From: Coriobacteriia bacterium
GTDB lineage: Bacteria > Actinomycetota > Coriobacteriia > Anaerosomatales > JAUVQN01
Reading direction: 5' to 3'
NCBI GenBank assembly: GCA_030598125.1
Contig: JAUVQN010000003.1
Span: forward strand, 1-21,593
Length of the DNA: 21,593 bases
Position 1 is the first letter of the stretch; every line of letters begins with the position of its first letter. The position numbers and the translations under genes are program-made. Shown here in pieces: positions 1 through 7,847 of the stretch. The notes below the pieces were generated by a model, which saw only the letters and a list, made by a program, of their open reading frames with translations, searched no databases and had not been told where the DNA came from.

Positions 1-1129
1 ACATCGTGTCGAACTTGGCATCGCCGTTCGCGAAGAAGACGATCGCGGCGACGAGCAGCAGGATGTTGCCGGCGGTCAGCCGCAGCGCCTGCTTCGCGGA
101 GACCGAGAGGAGCGCGTCCTTGCGCTCCCCGAGCGACACGCGCGTCGCGTAGATGGGCGCGAGACGATAGATCCTGTTGATCTCCCGCACGTACTCGCGC
201 GTGCGCTTCTCCTCGCTGATGTGTGCGATGCGCTTCCGCGGCGCGCGCACGAGCTGAAAGTAGAGCCCGACGAGGAGACCCGCCACGAAGAACCAGGCGA
301 GGAGACCGAGCTGCAAGCCGACTCCGTAGTTCTCGGCGAGACCGAGGACGAGCGAGCCGAGGACCGCGCCGGGGATGTTGCCTATGCCGCCGAGCACGGC
401 CGCGGTGAACGCCTTGAGACCGAAGAGGAAGCCCGCGTCGAACTTCATCGACCCGTAGTACATGGCTACGAGGAACCCGCCGATCGCCGCGAGTGCGGAG
501 CCGACGACGAACGTGAACGCGATCGTCCGGTTCGTGTCGATCCCCATCATCTCGGCCGCCTCCATGTCCTGCGAGGTCGCGCGCATCGCCTTTCCGATGC
601 GTGTCGATCTGATGAGGTACGTCAGGCCGGCCATGAGCAGCAGCGACACCACGATGATGACGATCGCGAGCACCCTGATGCGCACGCCGAAGACCGTGAT
701 GAACTGCGACGGGATGACCGCGGTGGACATGATGATCGGCTTGGTGCCCCACACGAGGATGATCGCGTTCTGCAGGAAGATCGAGACGCCGATCGCGGAC
801 AGGAGCGGGATGATGCGCGACCGCCCGCGGAGCGGACGGTAGGCCACGCGCTCGATCAGCCAGCCGAGCGCCGATGTGAGCACGACGGAGACGACCACGG
901 CCAGGAAGAAGTACCCGACCTTCACACCGAGCGGCGTCGTCGCGTCGATCGCGGCCCAGATGAGCACCGTCGCGGCCAGGTAGCCACCGATGGTGAAGAC
1001 CTCACCGTGCGCGAAGTTGATGAACTCCAGGACGCCATAGACCATCGTGTAGCCCAGGGCGATGAGCGCGTAGATCATGCCGACGGTCAGACCTGAGACC
1101 GTGAGGCTGAAGACCTGCTCGAAGCTCAT
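1..1129 (-). CDS. livH: Branched-chain amino-acid ABC transporter permease, LivH family, C-terminally extended (partial)
   Basis: Inner-membrane permease of a HAAT-family importer for leucine/isoleucine/valine or related amino acids or amides. My translation from the ATG at 1129 gives 376 residues and is still open at the window edge. It begins MSFEQVFSLTVSGLTVGMIY. The family segments are visible: GYTMVYGVLEFINFAHGE (27-43), the ERVAYRPLR stretch (93-101), the cytoplasmic coupling motif MRATSQDMEAAEMMG (182-196) and the LGGIGNIPGAVLGS helix (246-259). A typical LivH has about 300 residues and ends some 30 residues after that helix. Here at least 106 more follow: a hydrophobic segment (about 273-293), a basic stretch (RAPRKR, then many K/R/E to about 345) and another hydrophobic segment (about 350-367). 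An AGGAGC ribosome site lies about 10 bases before the ATG. It lies downstream of livK, separated by a terminator-like hairpin. Family is firm; substrate is inferred. Confidence 0.88.
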   Translation of the reverse strand, partial: MSFEQVFSLTVSGLTVGMIYALIALGYTMVYGVLEFINFAHGEVFTIGGYLAATVLIWAAIDATTPLGVKVGYFFLAVVVSVVLTSALGWLIERVAYRPLRGRSRIIPLLSAIGVSIFLQNAIILVWGTKPIIMSTAVIPSQFITVFGVRIRVLAIVIIVVSLLLMAGLTYLIRSTRIGKAMRATSQDMEAAEMMGIDTNRTIAFTFVVGSALAAIGGFLVAMYYGSMKFDAGFLFGLKAFTAAVLGGIGNIPGAVLGSLVLGLAENYGVGLQLGLLAWFFVAGLLVGLYFQLVRAPRKRIAHISEEKRTREYVREINRIYRLAPIYATRVSLGERKDALLSVSAKQALRLTAGNILLLVAAIVFFANGDAKFDTM

Positions 1130-1247
1130 CCGTCGCTGCTCCTGTCATCGGCCCGCCGAGGCATCTCGCGGTCACCAGGGGGTCGGGATGCGCGGGCCGG
1201 CGCTCGTGACCTGGCACACCGTAGCAGAACCGGGCCGGAGCAGGCAA

Positions 1248-1277
1248 AAGGGCGCGGGGCCTGTGCCCCGCGCCCTT
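1248..1277 (-). terminator. Hairpin between livK and livH, probable partial terminator
   Basis: A perfect 13-base-pair stem (1248-1260 with 1265-1277) with a 4-base loop. Read on the minus strand, the second arm ends in CCCTTTTG, a short U-run, so it faces transcription leaving livK. There is no T-run on the plus-strand side. It lies after the livK stop (1335) and before the livH start (1129). Such a site commonly lets the receptor be made in excess over the membrane subunits. The structure is seen directly; the attenuating role is inferred. Confidence 0.75.
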
Positions 1278-1334
1278 CTCGCGCGAACGGTGTGCGCAGC
1301 GGATCCCCGTGGGGCCGCTCGGCGCTACCGCGTG

Positions 1335-2531
1335 CTACTCGCTGATGAACACCCAGGTGCCACCCTGATACTCGAAGCGCGGGATGAGCGCGGTGCCTGC
1401 TCCGCTGGGCGTGGTCACATCGCCCTTCTCGTCGAAGGACAGGCTGCCCTGGACACCGTCGAACTCGATCGTGTGGAGCGCGTCGAGGATGTCGGCACCG
1501 TCCAGAGACTGGGCCTCCTCGATCGCCATCACGAGCGCGACGTAGGCGTCGTGGTTGTTCTCGGCGTACGGACCCGCCGCGACACCCTCCTCCTCTTCGA
1601 ACCTCGTCGCGAACTCCTCGAACCCGGGCATCTCGTCCGGGGCGAGGCCACCGAAGGTCGCGAGCGCGCCCTCGACGTTCTCCGCGCCACCGGCCTCGTC
1701 GCCGATCTCGTCGGACTTGATGCCGTCGCCGCCCATGAACTGGGTCTCGACGCCGGCCTCGGTGAGCTGCTTGAAGAGCAGACCGGCCTCACGGTGGTAG
1801 CCCGTGAAGATCACGGCGTCAGGAGCGAACGCACCGATGTTCGAGACCTGGGCGGAGAAGTCGGTGTCGCCCTCCTGGCCCTGCTCGCGCTGGCTCTCGA
1901 TGCCGAGGTCCGCGAGGTTCTCCTCGACGATGTCGGCGAGACCGACCGCGTAGTAGCCGCGGTCGTCCATGACGGCCACCTTCGCGTATCCGTTCTCATC
2001 CGCCCACTCCGCGATGGCAGCGCCCTGGAGGTCGTCCCTCAGGCACGTGCGGAGGAAGTTCTCGAAGTCGCCGTTGGTGAGGTCGGGGTTCGTGGCGGAC
2101 CCGGAGATGACCGGGATACCCGCGTCCTGATAGATCGGCAGCGCGGCGTTCGTGTTGCCGGACGTGAGCGCGCCCACGACGCCGACGACACCCTCATCGA
2201 CGAGGTTCTGCGCGACGACGGACGCCTCTGCCGGCTCGCCCTTGTCGTCCAGCACGATGAGCTCGATCTCGTACGTCGTACCATCGACCTCGACGGTACC
2301 GTAGTCCTCGTTGGCGATCCGCAGGCCACCCTCGGCCGCGGCACCGTAGTCGGCGAGACCACCGGTGAGCGACGTGTGCACGCCGATCTTCAGCGTCTCG
2401 GTCGCTTCGGCATCCTCATCGCCGTCGCCCTCATCGTCCTCGTCCGTCGTGCAGCCCGTCAGCATCATGGTCGCTGCGAGTGCCACGGCGAGCGCGAGTA
2501 TGAGGGACCACTTGAGTCGGTCCTTCCACAT
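1335..2531 (-). CDS. livK: Branched-chain amino-acid ABC transporter substrate-binding lipoprotein (LivK-like)
   Basis: Extracytoplasmic receptor, 398 aa, for the ABC importer whose permease follows. Residues 1-26 are a lipoprotein signal peptide: basic WKDRLK, a hydrophobic core, then the lipobox LTGC with Cys27 as the lipidated residue. A very acidic linker (about residues 28-44) follows. The mature domain starts at LKIGVHTSLTGGLADYG, the usual first strand and ligand loop of periplasmic-binding fold type I. Later segments such as LIVLDDKGEPAEA, GVVGALTSGNTNAALPI and PVISGSATNPDLT are typical of Leu/Ile/Val-binding proteins. The start at 2531 has a GGAGGG ribosome site 8-12 bases upstream, and a promoter is visible at 2578-2605. 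LivK-type receptors also bind amides, urea or aromatic acids, so the ligand is not proven. Confidence 0.9.
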   Translation of the reverse strand: MWKDRLKWSLILALAVALAATMMLTGCTTDEDDEGDGDEDAEATETLKIGVHTSLTGGLADYGAAAEGGLRIANEDYGTVEVDGTTYEIELIVLDDKGEPAEASVVAQNLVDEGVVGVVGALTSGNTNAALPIYQDAGIPVISGSATNPDLTNGDFENFLRTCLRDDLQGAAIAEWADENGYAKVAVMDDRGYYAVGLADIVEENLADLGIESQREQGQEGDTDFSAQVSNIGAFAPDAVIFTGYHREAGLLFKQLTEAGVETQFMGGDGIKSDEIGDEAGGAENVEGALATFGGLAPDEMPGFEEFATRFEEEEGVAAGPYAENNHDAYVALVMAIEEAQSLDGADILDALHTIEFDGVQGSLSFDEKGDVTTPSGAGTALIPRFEYQGGTWVFISE

Positions 2532-2577
2532 ACGGCTAGCTCCCTCCAGTCAGGTCAGTCCATTCGGTCAAGTGCAT

Positions 2578-2605
2578 ATTGTAGCAACAACGAAACCCCA
2601 GTCCA
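2578..2605 (-). promoter_or_regulatory. Probable sigma-70 promoter of livK with extended -10
   Basis: On the minus strand, -35 TGGACT (2600-2605, four of six matches to consensus), a 16-base spacer and -10 TACAAT (2578-2583, five of six), preceded by the extended TGC motif. This predicts a start near 2571 and a 5' leader of about 40 bases carrying the livK ribosome site. It is the most AT-rich stretch of the gap between livK and the divergent aldolase gene. Confidence 0.6.
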
Positions 2606-2657
2606 GTGCGGGACGCTGCGCGGAGCCGTCCCGGCTGCCGCGCAGAGCCGTCGTACG

Positions 2658-2687
2658 CCGACCGCGCCCGACGCTCGGTGGTAGTAT
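2658..2687 (+). promoter_or_regulatory. Possible promoter of the LsrF-like aldolase operon
   Basis: On the plus strand, CCGACC (2658-2663), an 18-base spacer and TAGTAT (2682-2687, four of six matches) with a preceding TGG extended -10. It would give a leader of about 70 bases to the ATG at 2764. The -35 is poor, so this is a weak call, made because the gap must hold a promoter for the divergent operon. Confidence 0.35.
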
Positions 2688-2763
2688 GGACGTCCGCCGC
2701 GACCGGATGCCGCTTCGCGGGGCCGCGGCGCCATCACACGACCGACGAGGAGGTCCGCACACC

Positions 2764-3600
2764 ATGTCCTGGGGTCTCGAGAACCGCCTGTCGCGCATCA
2801 TCCGGCCCGAGACGGGCCGCACCGTCATGCTGGCCGTGGACCACGGCTACTTCCTCGGTCCGACGAGCGGGCTGGAGTGCCCGAACTCCACGTGCATGCC
2901 GCTCGCGCCGTACGCGGACACGCTCATGCTCACCCGTGGCGTGCTGCGCAACTGCATCGACAGCTCGGTGGACACGCCCATCGTCCTCAGGGTCTCCGGC
3001 GGCAACAGCGTACTCGAGGAGGACCTCTCCAACGAGACGATCATCACCTCGGTGGAAGAGTGCATCCGCATGAACGCGGCGGGGATGGCGCTGTCCATCT
3101 TCGTCGGCGCGCCTCATCAGCACCAGACGATCGCGAACCTCGCCAAGCTCGTCGACGAGGGAGAGCGCTACGGCATCCCGGTGCTCGCGGTGACCGCCGT
3201 GGGCAAGGACATGGTCCGCGACACGCGCTACATCGGTCTCGCGACCCGGATCGCCGCCGAGATGGGTGCGCACATCGTCAAGACGTACTACTGTGACGAC
3301 TTCGAAGAAGTGGTCCGCACCTGTCCGGTCCCCATCGTCATCGCCGGCGGGAAGAAGATCCCCGAGCGCGAGGCGCTCGAGCTCGCTTCGAACGGTGTGG
3401 CGAGCGGGGCGGTCGGCGTCGACATGGGCCGGAACATCTTCCAGTCCGATTCTCCGATCGGCATGATCAAGGCCGTCCGCGCCATCGTCCACGACGACGT
3501 CTCCGTGGACGCGGCCTACGACATCTACCGCTCCGAGAAGGCCGACAGCGGCGCGGCCGCTCCTTCCTCCGGCGATCTCGAAGACGACCGCAAGGTCTAG
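2764..3600 (+). CDS. LsrF-like class I aldolase/thiolase (DeoC/FbaB-DhnA superfamily)
   Basis: A 278-aa TIM-barrel Schiff-base enzyme. From memory it is close to E. coli LsrF, the 3-hydroxy-5-phosphonooxypentane-2,4-dione thiolase of AI-2 catabolism. Shared segments include the N-terminal MSWGLENRLSRI, TVMLAVDHGYFLGPTSGLE (20-38), VTAVGKDMVRDTRY (143-156), the Schiff-base lysine Lys173 in IVKTYY, the phosphate loop IAGGKK (193-198) and GVDMGRNIFQSD (218-229). The start at 2764 has GAGGAGGT nine bases upstream; a longer in-frame reading to 2365 would run through the livK 5' region and is rejected. The zinc dehydrogenase begins 9 bases after its stop. No lsrK, lsrR, lsrG or lsr transporter is nearby, so the substrate is probably a different phosphorylated ketose. 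The fold and lysine are secure; the reaction is not. Confidence 0.85.
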   Translation: MSWGLENRLSRIIRPETGRTVMLAVDHGYFLGPTSGLECPNSTCMPLAPYADTLMLTRGVLRNCIDSSVDTPIVLRVSGGNSVLEEDLSNETIITSVEECIRMNAAGMALSIFVGAPHQHQTIANLAKLVDEGERYGIPVLAVTAVGKDMVRDTRYIGLATRIAAEMGAHIVKTYYCDDFEEVVRTCPVPIVIAGGKKIPEREALELASNGVASGAVGVDMGRNIFQSDSPIGMIKAVRAIVHDDVSVDAAYDIYRSEKADSGAAAPSSGDLEDDRKV

Positions 3601-3609
3601 TCGCACCCG

Positions 3610-4638
3610 ATGCGCGTCGCCGTCTACCACAGCAACTCCGACATCCGTATCGAGGAGCGTCCCGTCCCCGAGATCGGGCCCGACGAGATCCTCATGCGCG
3701 TCCGGGCTTCGGGCATCTGCGGCTCCGACGTGATGGAGTGGTATCGCGTCCCGAAGGCCCCGCTCGTGCTCGGCCACGAGGTCGCGGGTGACGTCACCGA
3801 GGTGGACGGCGGGGTGGACGGCGTGCGGGTCGGGGACCGCGTCGTGGTCACCCACCACGTGCCGTGCGAGGCGTGCCACCTGTGCGAAGCGGGTCACGAG
3901 ACGGCGTGCGAGACGCTCCACACCACGAACTTCGATCCGGGCGGCTTCTCGGAGTACGTCCGCGTCCCGCCGCTGCAGACCGACCGTGGCGTCCTCGTCC
4001 TTCCCGACGATGTCTCGTACGAGGACGCCTCCTTCGTCGAGCCGCTCGGCTGCGTCGTGCGCTCGCAGGAGCGGGCCGGCGTACGTCCGGACGACACCGT
4101 GCTCGTCATCGGCAGCGGCATCTCGGGGCTGCTGCACATCCGGCTCGCGCTCGCGCTCGGCGCGCGCCGGGTCTTCGCCACGGACGTGAGCCCCTACCGC
4201 CTCGGATGGGCGCGCCGCTCGGGCGCGGCCGAGGCCTTCGACGCGATCGCCACCGGCGAGGAGTTGCCCGCCCTCGTACGGGATGCGAACGACGGTCGCC
4301 TCGCGGACCTCGTGCTGCTCTGCACGGGCGCCCGCACGGCCATCCCCCAGGCGCTCGACTGCCTGGAGCCGGGCGCGACGTTCGTCTTCTTCGCGCCGCC
4401 TCCGCCCGACGAGCCCCTCGAGATGCCCATGGCGGAGCTGTGGAGGCGAGAGGTGACGATCCGGACCGCCTACGGCGCGGCGCCGGGCGACCTCGCACGC
4501 GCGCTCGAGCTCATCGAATCGGGGGAGGTGCGCGTGGGCGATCTCGTGACTCACAAGCTGCCGCTCGACGAGATCGAGCGCGGCTTCCAGCTCGTCGCCG
4601 ACGCGAGCGAGTCCGTGAAGGTGATCGTCGAACCGTAG
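3610..4638 (+). CDS. Zinc-dependent medium-chain alcohol/polyol dehydrogenase
   Basis: A 342-aa cytoplasmic MDR-family NAD(P)-dependent oxidoreductase of the sorbitol/threonine dehydrogenase type. Catalytic zinc ligands appear as Cys37 (GICGSD), His56-Glu57 (LGHEVAG) and probably Glu144 (FVEPLGC). The structural-zinc lobe is present as Cys86, 89, 92 and 100 (C-x2-C-x2-C-x7-C). The dinucleotide loop is VIGSGISG with Gly168, 170 and 173, followed by FATDVS, where an Asp after the second strand favours NAD(H). It starts 9 bases after the LsrF-like aldolase stop, with only a weak ribosome site (AAGG), which suggests coupling to that gene. It ends 10 bases short of the convergent pfp stop. The pair probably acts on one sugar- or polyol-derived substrate, which the sequence does not name. 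Confidence 0.87.
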   Translation: MRVAVYHSNSDIRIEERPVPEIGPDEILMRVRASGICGSDVMEWYRVPKAPLVLGHEVAGDVTEVDGGVDGVRVGDRVVVTHHVPCEACHLCEAGHETACETLHTTNFDPGGFSEYVRVPPLQTDRGVLVLPDDVSYEDASFVEPLGCVVRSQERAGVRPDDTVLVIGSGISGLLHIRLALALGARRVFATDVSPYRLGWARRSGAAEAFDAIATGEELPALVRDANDGRLADLVLLCTGARTAIPQALDCLEPGATFVFFAPPPPDEPLEMPMAELWRREVTIRTAYGAAPGDLARALELIESGEVRVGDLVTHKLPLDEIERGFQLVADASESVKVIVEP

Positions 4639-4648
4639 CGGCGGGCCG

Positions 4649-5881
4649 CTACTCGTCGCAGGCCATCTGCCGCTGGTACTCGAGCGAGCGGGCGAGCTTG
4701 TAGAAGTCGCTGTCGCGCTCGATGAAGCGGATCCTCGTACGGAAGGTCGCCGGATCGATCAGTTCGGCGAAGGGGATGTACTTGAGAGCCAGCTGTCCCT
4801 CGACGCTCACCATGACTCCCGACAGGCCCTCCTCGACCAGCGCCCTGAACGCCCCCACTCCCAGCTGGCTTCCGAGCAGGACGTCGAACGCTGCCGGTTC
4901 GTTGCAGCGGGTCTCGTAGCCGATCTGCTTGTTGCGGACCTTCATGGGGTCGGCGAAGCACGCGTCCGCCTTCTTCTGCACCCGCTCCGTGAGCATCCGG
5001 CCCACTTCCGCCTTGCCGAGACGGACGTTGCCGTGCAGGTCCACCTCGGTGGGACGCTGGGCCTCCGGGAGACGGTCGGCGAGGCCCTCCGCGATGCATA
5101 CGGCTCCGTAGCAGCGGCCGTCGTCCTTGCGAGCGGTCATGAGCTCGACGATCTCGTCGGCGCAGGCGTCGAGGTCGAAGTCGCCGTCGACGTCTTCCAC
5201 GCTGATCATCTTGGTCGCGTTCCCCGCGATGCCAGCCGCGTACGTGAGCCAACCGGCCTTGCGGCCCATGAGCTCGAGGATCCACCAAGACGACGTGGAC
5301 TTGGCGTCGGCGAGCAGGTTGCGTATCTCCCGCGCGGCGAAGTCCGCTGCGGACGTGAAGCCGAACGTCCAGTCGATACCGTAGTAGTCGTTGTCGATCG
5401 TCTTTGGGAGGTGCACGAGCGAGAGCGGCTCGAGATCGTCCCGCACCTGTTGCAGTTCGTAGAGGTAGTTCGCCGTCTTGAGCGTGTCGTCGCCGCCGAT
5501 CGAGATGAGAGCGTCGACGTCGAGGCTCGTGAGCGCGCGGTGCACGGCGAGCAGTCCTGCGCTCTTCTCCTCATCGAGCAGGTCCTCGCGACTCTCCACC
5601 GGCTTGCCCGGGTTCGCCCGCGACGTGCGGAGGATGATCGCGCCGTCGTGGCGGATGCCGGAGACATCGTCCACCGTCAGCCGCCGGTAGTCCTTCTTCT
5701 CGACGAGCGGATCCTCGGGGGTCCAGTTCGCGAGGTGGTAGTAGCCGTCCAGGAACCCGTATACCTCGATGCCGGCGTTCACGAAGTTCATGACCGCCGC
5801 GGAGATCACCGCGTTGGCCGCGGGCGCCGGTCCACCCGAGAAGAGCATCCCGACGCGCTCGGCCTTCCTCGTCTCAGCCAT
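4649..5881 (-). CDS. pfp: Pyrophosphate-dependent 6-phosphofructokinase
   Basis: A 410-aa enzyme that reversibly interconverts fructose 6-phosphate and fructose 1,6-bisphosphate using pyrophosphate/phosphate. Two residues mark PPi use: GGDD at 129-132 (ATP enzymes have GGDG) and Lys160 in PKTIDND (ATP enzymes have PGTIDND). Asp162-165 of TIDND is the catalytic region. MGRKAGWL (205-212) binds the sugar phosphate, and IGYETRCNEP corresponds to the downstream substrate loop. The N-terminal loop reads LFSGGPAPAANAV, as in longer PFP-type enzymes. The ATG at 5881 has GGGGAGGGGT about 7 bases upstream; an in-frame extension to 6295 would run into accA and is rejected. It is the last gene of the fba-accD-accA-pfp cluster, 25 bases after accA. 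It can serve both glycolysis and gluconeogenesis. Confidence 0.92.
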   Translation of the reverse strand: MAETRKAERVGMLFSGGPAPAANAVISAAVMNFVNAGIEVYGFLDGYYHLANWTPEDPLVEKKDYRRLTVDDVSGIRHDGAIILRTSRANPGKPVESREDLLDEEKSAGLLAVHRALTSLDVDALISIGGDDTLKTANYLYELQQVRDDLEPLSLVHLPKTIDNDYYGIDWTFGFTSAADFAAREIRNLLADAKSTSSWWILELMGRKAGWLTYAAGIAGNATKMISVEDVDGDFDLDACADEIVELMTARKDDGRCYGAVCIAEGLADRLPEAQRPTEVDLHGNVRLGKAEVGRMLTERVQKKADACFADPMKVRNKQIGYETRCNEPAAFDVLLGSQLGVGAFRALVEEGLSGVMVSVEGQLALKYIPFAELIDPATFRTRIRFIERDSDFYKLARSLEYQRQMACDE

Positions 5882-5906
5882 GTCTCTACCCCTCCCCGCC
5901 GCCTCG

Positions 5907-6869
5907 CTAGCCGACTCCGGTGAACTCCCCGATCGAGCGCAACCGCTCGTACCGCTCCTCGACGAGAGCGTCGGCTTCCCGTTCCGACAGCGCGTCCAGG
6001 GCCGAGACCACCGCTCGCCCGACATCGCCGATCGCGGCCTCGGGATCGCGATGTGCGCCGCCTCGCGGCTCCCCGACGATCTCGTCGGCGAGTCCCAGAT
6101 CGACGAGATCCTGGGCGGTGAGGGCGAGGCTCGCGGCCATCTCGCCCGCACGGTCCGTCTCGCGCACGAGGATCGAGGCGCACGATTCCGGTGTGATGAC
6201 GGAGTAGTACGCGTGTTCCAGCATGATGAGACGGTCGCCGAAGCCGATGGCCAGCGCCCCCCCGCTGCCGCCCTCTCCGATACCGACGGCGACAACGGGC
6301 ACGCGCACGCTCGAGAGGGTGGCCAGGCACTCGGAGATGGCCCACGCCTGGCCCCGCTCCTCGGCCCCGACCCCAGGAGACGCGCCCGGCGTGTCGATGA
6401 AGCTCACAATCGGCAGTCCGAGCTTGTCGGCGAGCCGCATGCCCCTGCGCGCCTTCCGGAGCCCTTCGGGATGCGCCATGCCGAAGTTGCGCTCGGCGTT
6501 CTCCCTGGCCGTCTTGCCCTTCCTGTGCCCGAGCACGACGACCCTGCGTCCCGCGACCGTCGCCAGCGCGGTGAGCACGGCCGGATCGTCCCTGAACGCC
6601 CTGTCTCCCCTGAGCTCGACGACGTCCGTGAAGAGCGCCGCGACGTAGTCCTGCGTCCGTGGGCGGTCGGGATGCCGGCTCACCTGGACCTTCTCCCACG
6701 GCGACAGCGCCGAGTAGAGGGTCCCTCGGAGCTCGTCCACCTCGACGGTGAGCTCCTCTATCTCGCGCGCGAGATCCGGCTCTTCGCTGACCTCGAGCTC
6801 CTTGAGCGAATCGAGCTTCGACTCGAGCTCGGCGAGCGGCCGCTCGAAGCCCATCACGTAGCGCTTCAC
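5907..6869 (-). CDS. accA: Acetyl-CoA carboxylase carboxyltransferase subunit alpha
   Basis: A 320-aa subunit of the heteromeric acetyl-CoA carboxylase carboxyltransferase; with AccD it transfers CO2 from biotin to acetyl-CoA to make malonyl-CoA. Length is normal. It has the N-terminal coiled-coil helix (about 8-50), SRHPDRPRTQDYV, the ELRGDRAFRDDPA segment, GHRKGKTARENAERNFGMAHPEG, FIDTPGASPGVGAEERGQ and the oxyanion region GEGGSGGALAIGFGD, all diagnostic of AccA. The start is a GTG at 6869 whose first four bases (GTGA) contain the accD stop, so translation is coupled. An ATG five codons in (6854) is an alternative. The pfp gene follows after 25 bases. Biotin carboxylase and biotin carrier genes are not in the window. 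Confidence 0.95.
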   Translation of the reverse strand: MKRYVMGFERPLAELESKLDSLKELEVSEEPDLAREIEELTVEVDELRGTLYSALSPWEKVQVSRHPDRPRTQDYVAALFTDVVELRGDRAFRDDPAVLTALATVAGRRVVVLGHRKGKTARENAERNFGMAHPEGLRKARRGMRLADKLGLPIVSFIDTPGASPGVGAEERGQAWAISECLATLSSVRVPVVAVGIGEGGSGGALAIGFGDRLIMLEHAYYSVITPESCASILVRETDRAGEMAASLALTAQDLVDLGLADEIVGEPRGGAHRDPEAAIGDVGRAVVSALDALSEREADALVEERYERLRSIGEFTGVG

Positions 6870-7756
6870 GCCACGCTCCCGCCGCCGTCGCGCGGCACCA
6901 GGTAGCGCAGCAGGGAAGCGACCCTCGCCGCGATCGCGTCACGGGACACCACCTCGTCGATCATGCCGTGCGCCAGCATGGACTCGGCGGACTGGAAGTC
7001 CTTCGGCAGCTTCTCGGACGTGGTCTGCTCGATGATGCGAGGTCCCGTGAACCCGACCCGCGCGCCAGGCTCCGCGAGCGTCACGTCGGCGAGCGTCGCG
7101 AACGACGCGGTGACACCGCCTGTCGTCGGGTGCGTGAGGACGGCCACGTAGCCGAGACCGGCGGCATCGTGTCGCGCGACCGCGGCGGACGTCTTCGCCA
7201 TCTGCATGAGGGAGAGCATGCCCTCCTGCATCCGCGCCCCTCCGGACGCGATCGCGAGCACGACCGGCAACCGCTCGGCAGTGGCGAGCTCGAACGCCCG
7301 GGCCACCTTCTCTCCGACGGCGGAACCCATCGAGGCACCGATGAAGCGGAAGTCCATCGCGCCGACGATGGCGGGGGCGCCCCCTATCGTCGCCTTCCCT
7401 ACGAGGATGGCCTCGTTGAGGCCCGTCCGCTCCCGCGCGCCGGCGAGCTTCTCCGCGTAGGGCGTACCGGCGGTGAACTGCAGCGGGTCGCGCGAGGTCA
7501 GCCCCTCGTCAATCTCCTGGAACGTCCCGGGATCCACGAGCGACGCGATACGCTCGCCCGCGGACATGGCCATGTGGTGCTCGCATTGCGGACAGACGCA
7601 CAGGTTGTCGGCGCGCTCGCCGCCGTACATGATGCGGCCGCACCCGTCGCACTTGTGCCACGCGCCCCTGGCCGCTTCCGACCTGCCCTGTGCGGCGTTC
7701 ACGGGCGCGTAGCGCCGCCTGTCATCCCGAGCCTTGAACCAATCCCGTACCGGCAT
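6866..7756 (-). CDS. accD: Acetyl-CoA carboxylase carboxyltransferase subunit beta
   Basis: A 296-aa beta subunit of the carboxyltransferase. A four-cysteine zinc ribbon lies near the N-terminus (CDGCGRIMYG, then CVCPQCEHHM), followed by the crotonase-type core with DEGLTSRDPLQF, MDFRFIGASMGSAVGEK, the ASGGARMQEGMLSLMQMAKT oxyanion and acetyl-CoA region, and PTTGGVTASFA. The ATG at 7756 has AGAGGA 5 bases upstream. The longer frame to 8050 lacks support. Its stop overlaps the accA start by four bases. A 6-base inverted repeat (CTGGCG/CGCCAG, 7765-7785) sits just before the ribosome site and could tune translation. The upstream fba stop is 91 bases away. Confidence 0.95.
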   Translation of the reverse strand: MPVRDWFKARDDRRRYAPVNAAQGRSEAARGAWHKCDGCGRIMYGGERADNLCVCPQCEHHMAMSAGERIASLVDPGTFQEIDEGLTSRDPLQFTAGTPYAEKLAGARERTGLNEAILVGKATIGGAPAIVGAMDFRFIGASMGSAVGEKVARAFELATAERLPVVLAIASGGARMQEGMLSLMQMAKTSAAVARHDAAGLGYVAVLTHPTTGGVTASFATLADVTLAEPGARVGFTGPRIIEQTTSEKLPKDFQSAESMLAHGMIDEVVSRDAIAARVASLLRYLVPRDGGGSVA

Positions 7757-7847
7757 CGCGTCCTCTGGCGATAGGACACCGCCAGCGCACGCCGACGGTG
7801 CCGAATGGGCTCCACCCTCCCGCGACCTTACACGGAGCCGAGAGGCC

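Noticed and set aside
1077..2684. Long plus-strand frame of 535 codons opposite livK
   Set aside because: It mirrors livK codon by codon, has no ribosome site and is rich in Arg/Asp/Val/Leu as expected for the reverse of a GC-biased gene. The lipoprotein on the other strand explains the region.
2365..2763. In-frame N-terminal extension of the LsrF-like aldolase
   Set aside because: It would cover the divergent promoter region and the start of livK; the ATG at 2764 has a strong ribosome site and matches the family N-terminus.
2734..4554. Minus-strand frame of 606 codons covering the aldolase and dehydrogenase
   Set aside because: It runs across two genes with clear active-site motifs on the plus strand and encodes a low-complexity Arg/Asp/Val/His protein; a codon-bias shadow.
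5882..6295. In-frame N-terminal extension of the phosphofructokinase
   Set aside because: It overlaps the accA coding end, and the ATG at 5881 has GGGGAGGGG just upstream and the right N-terminus.
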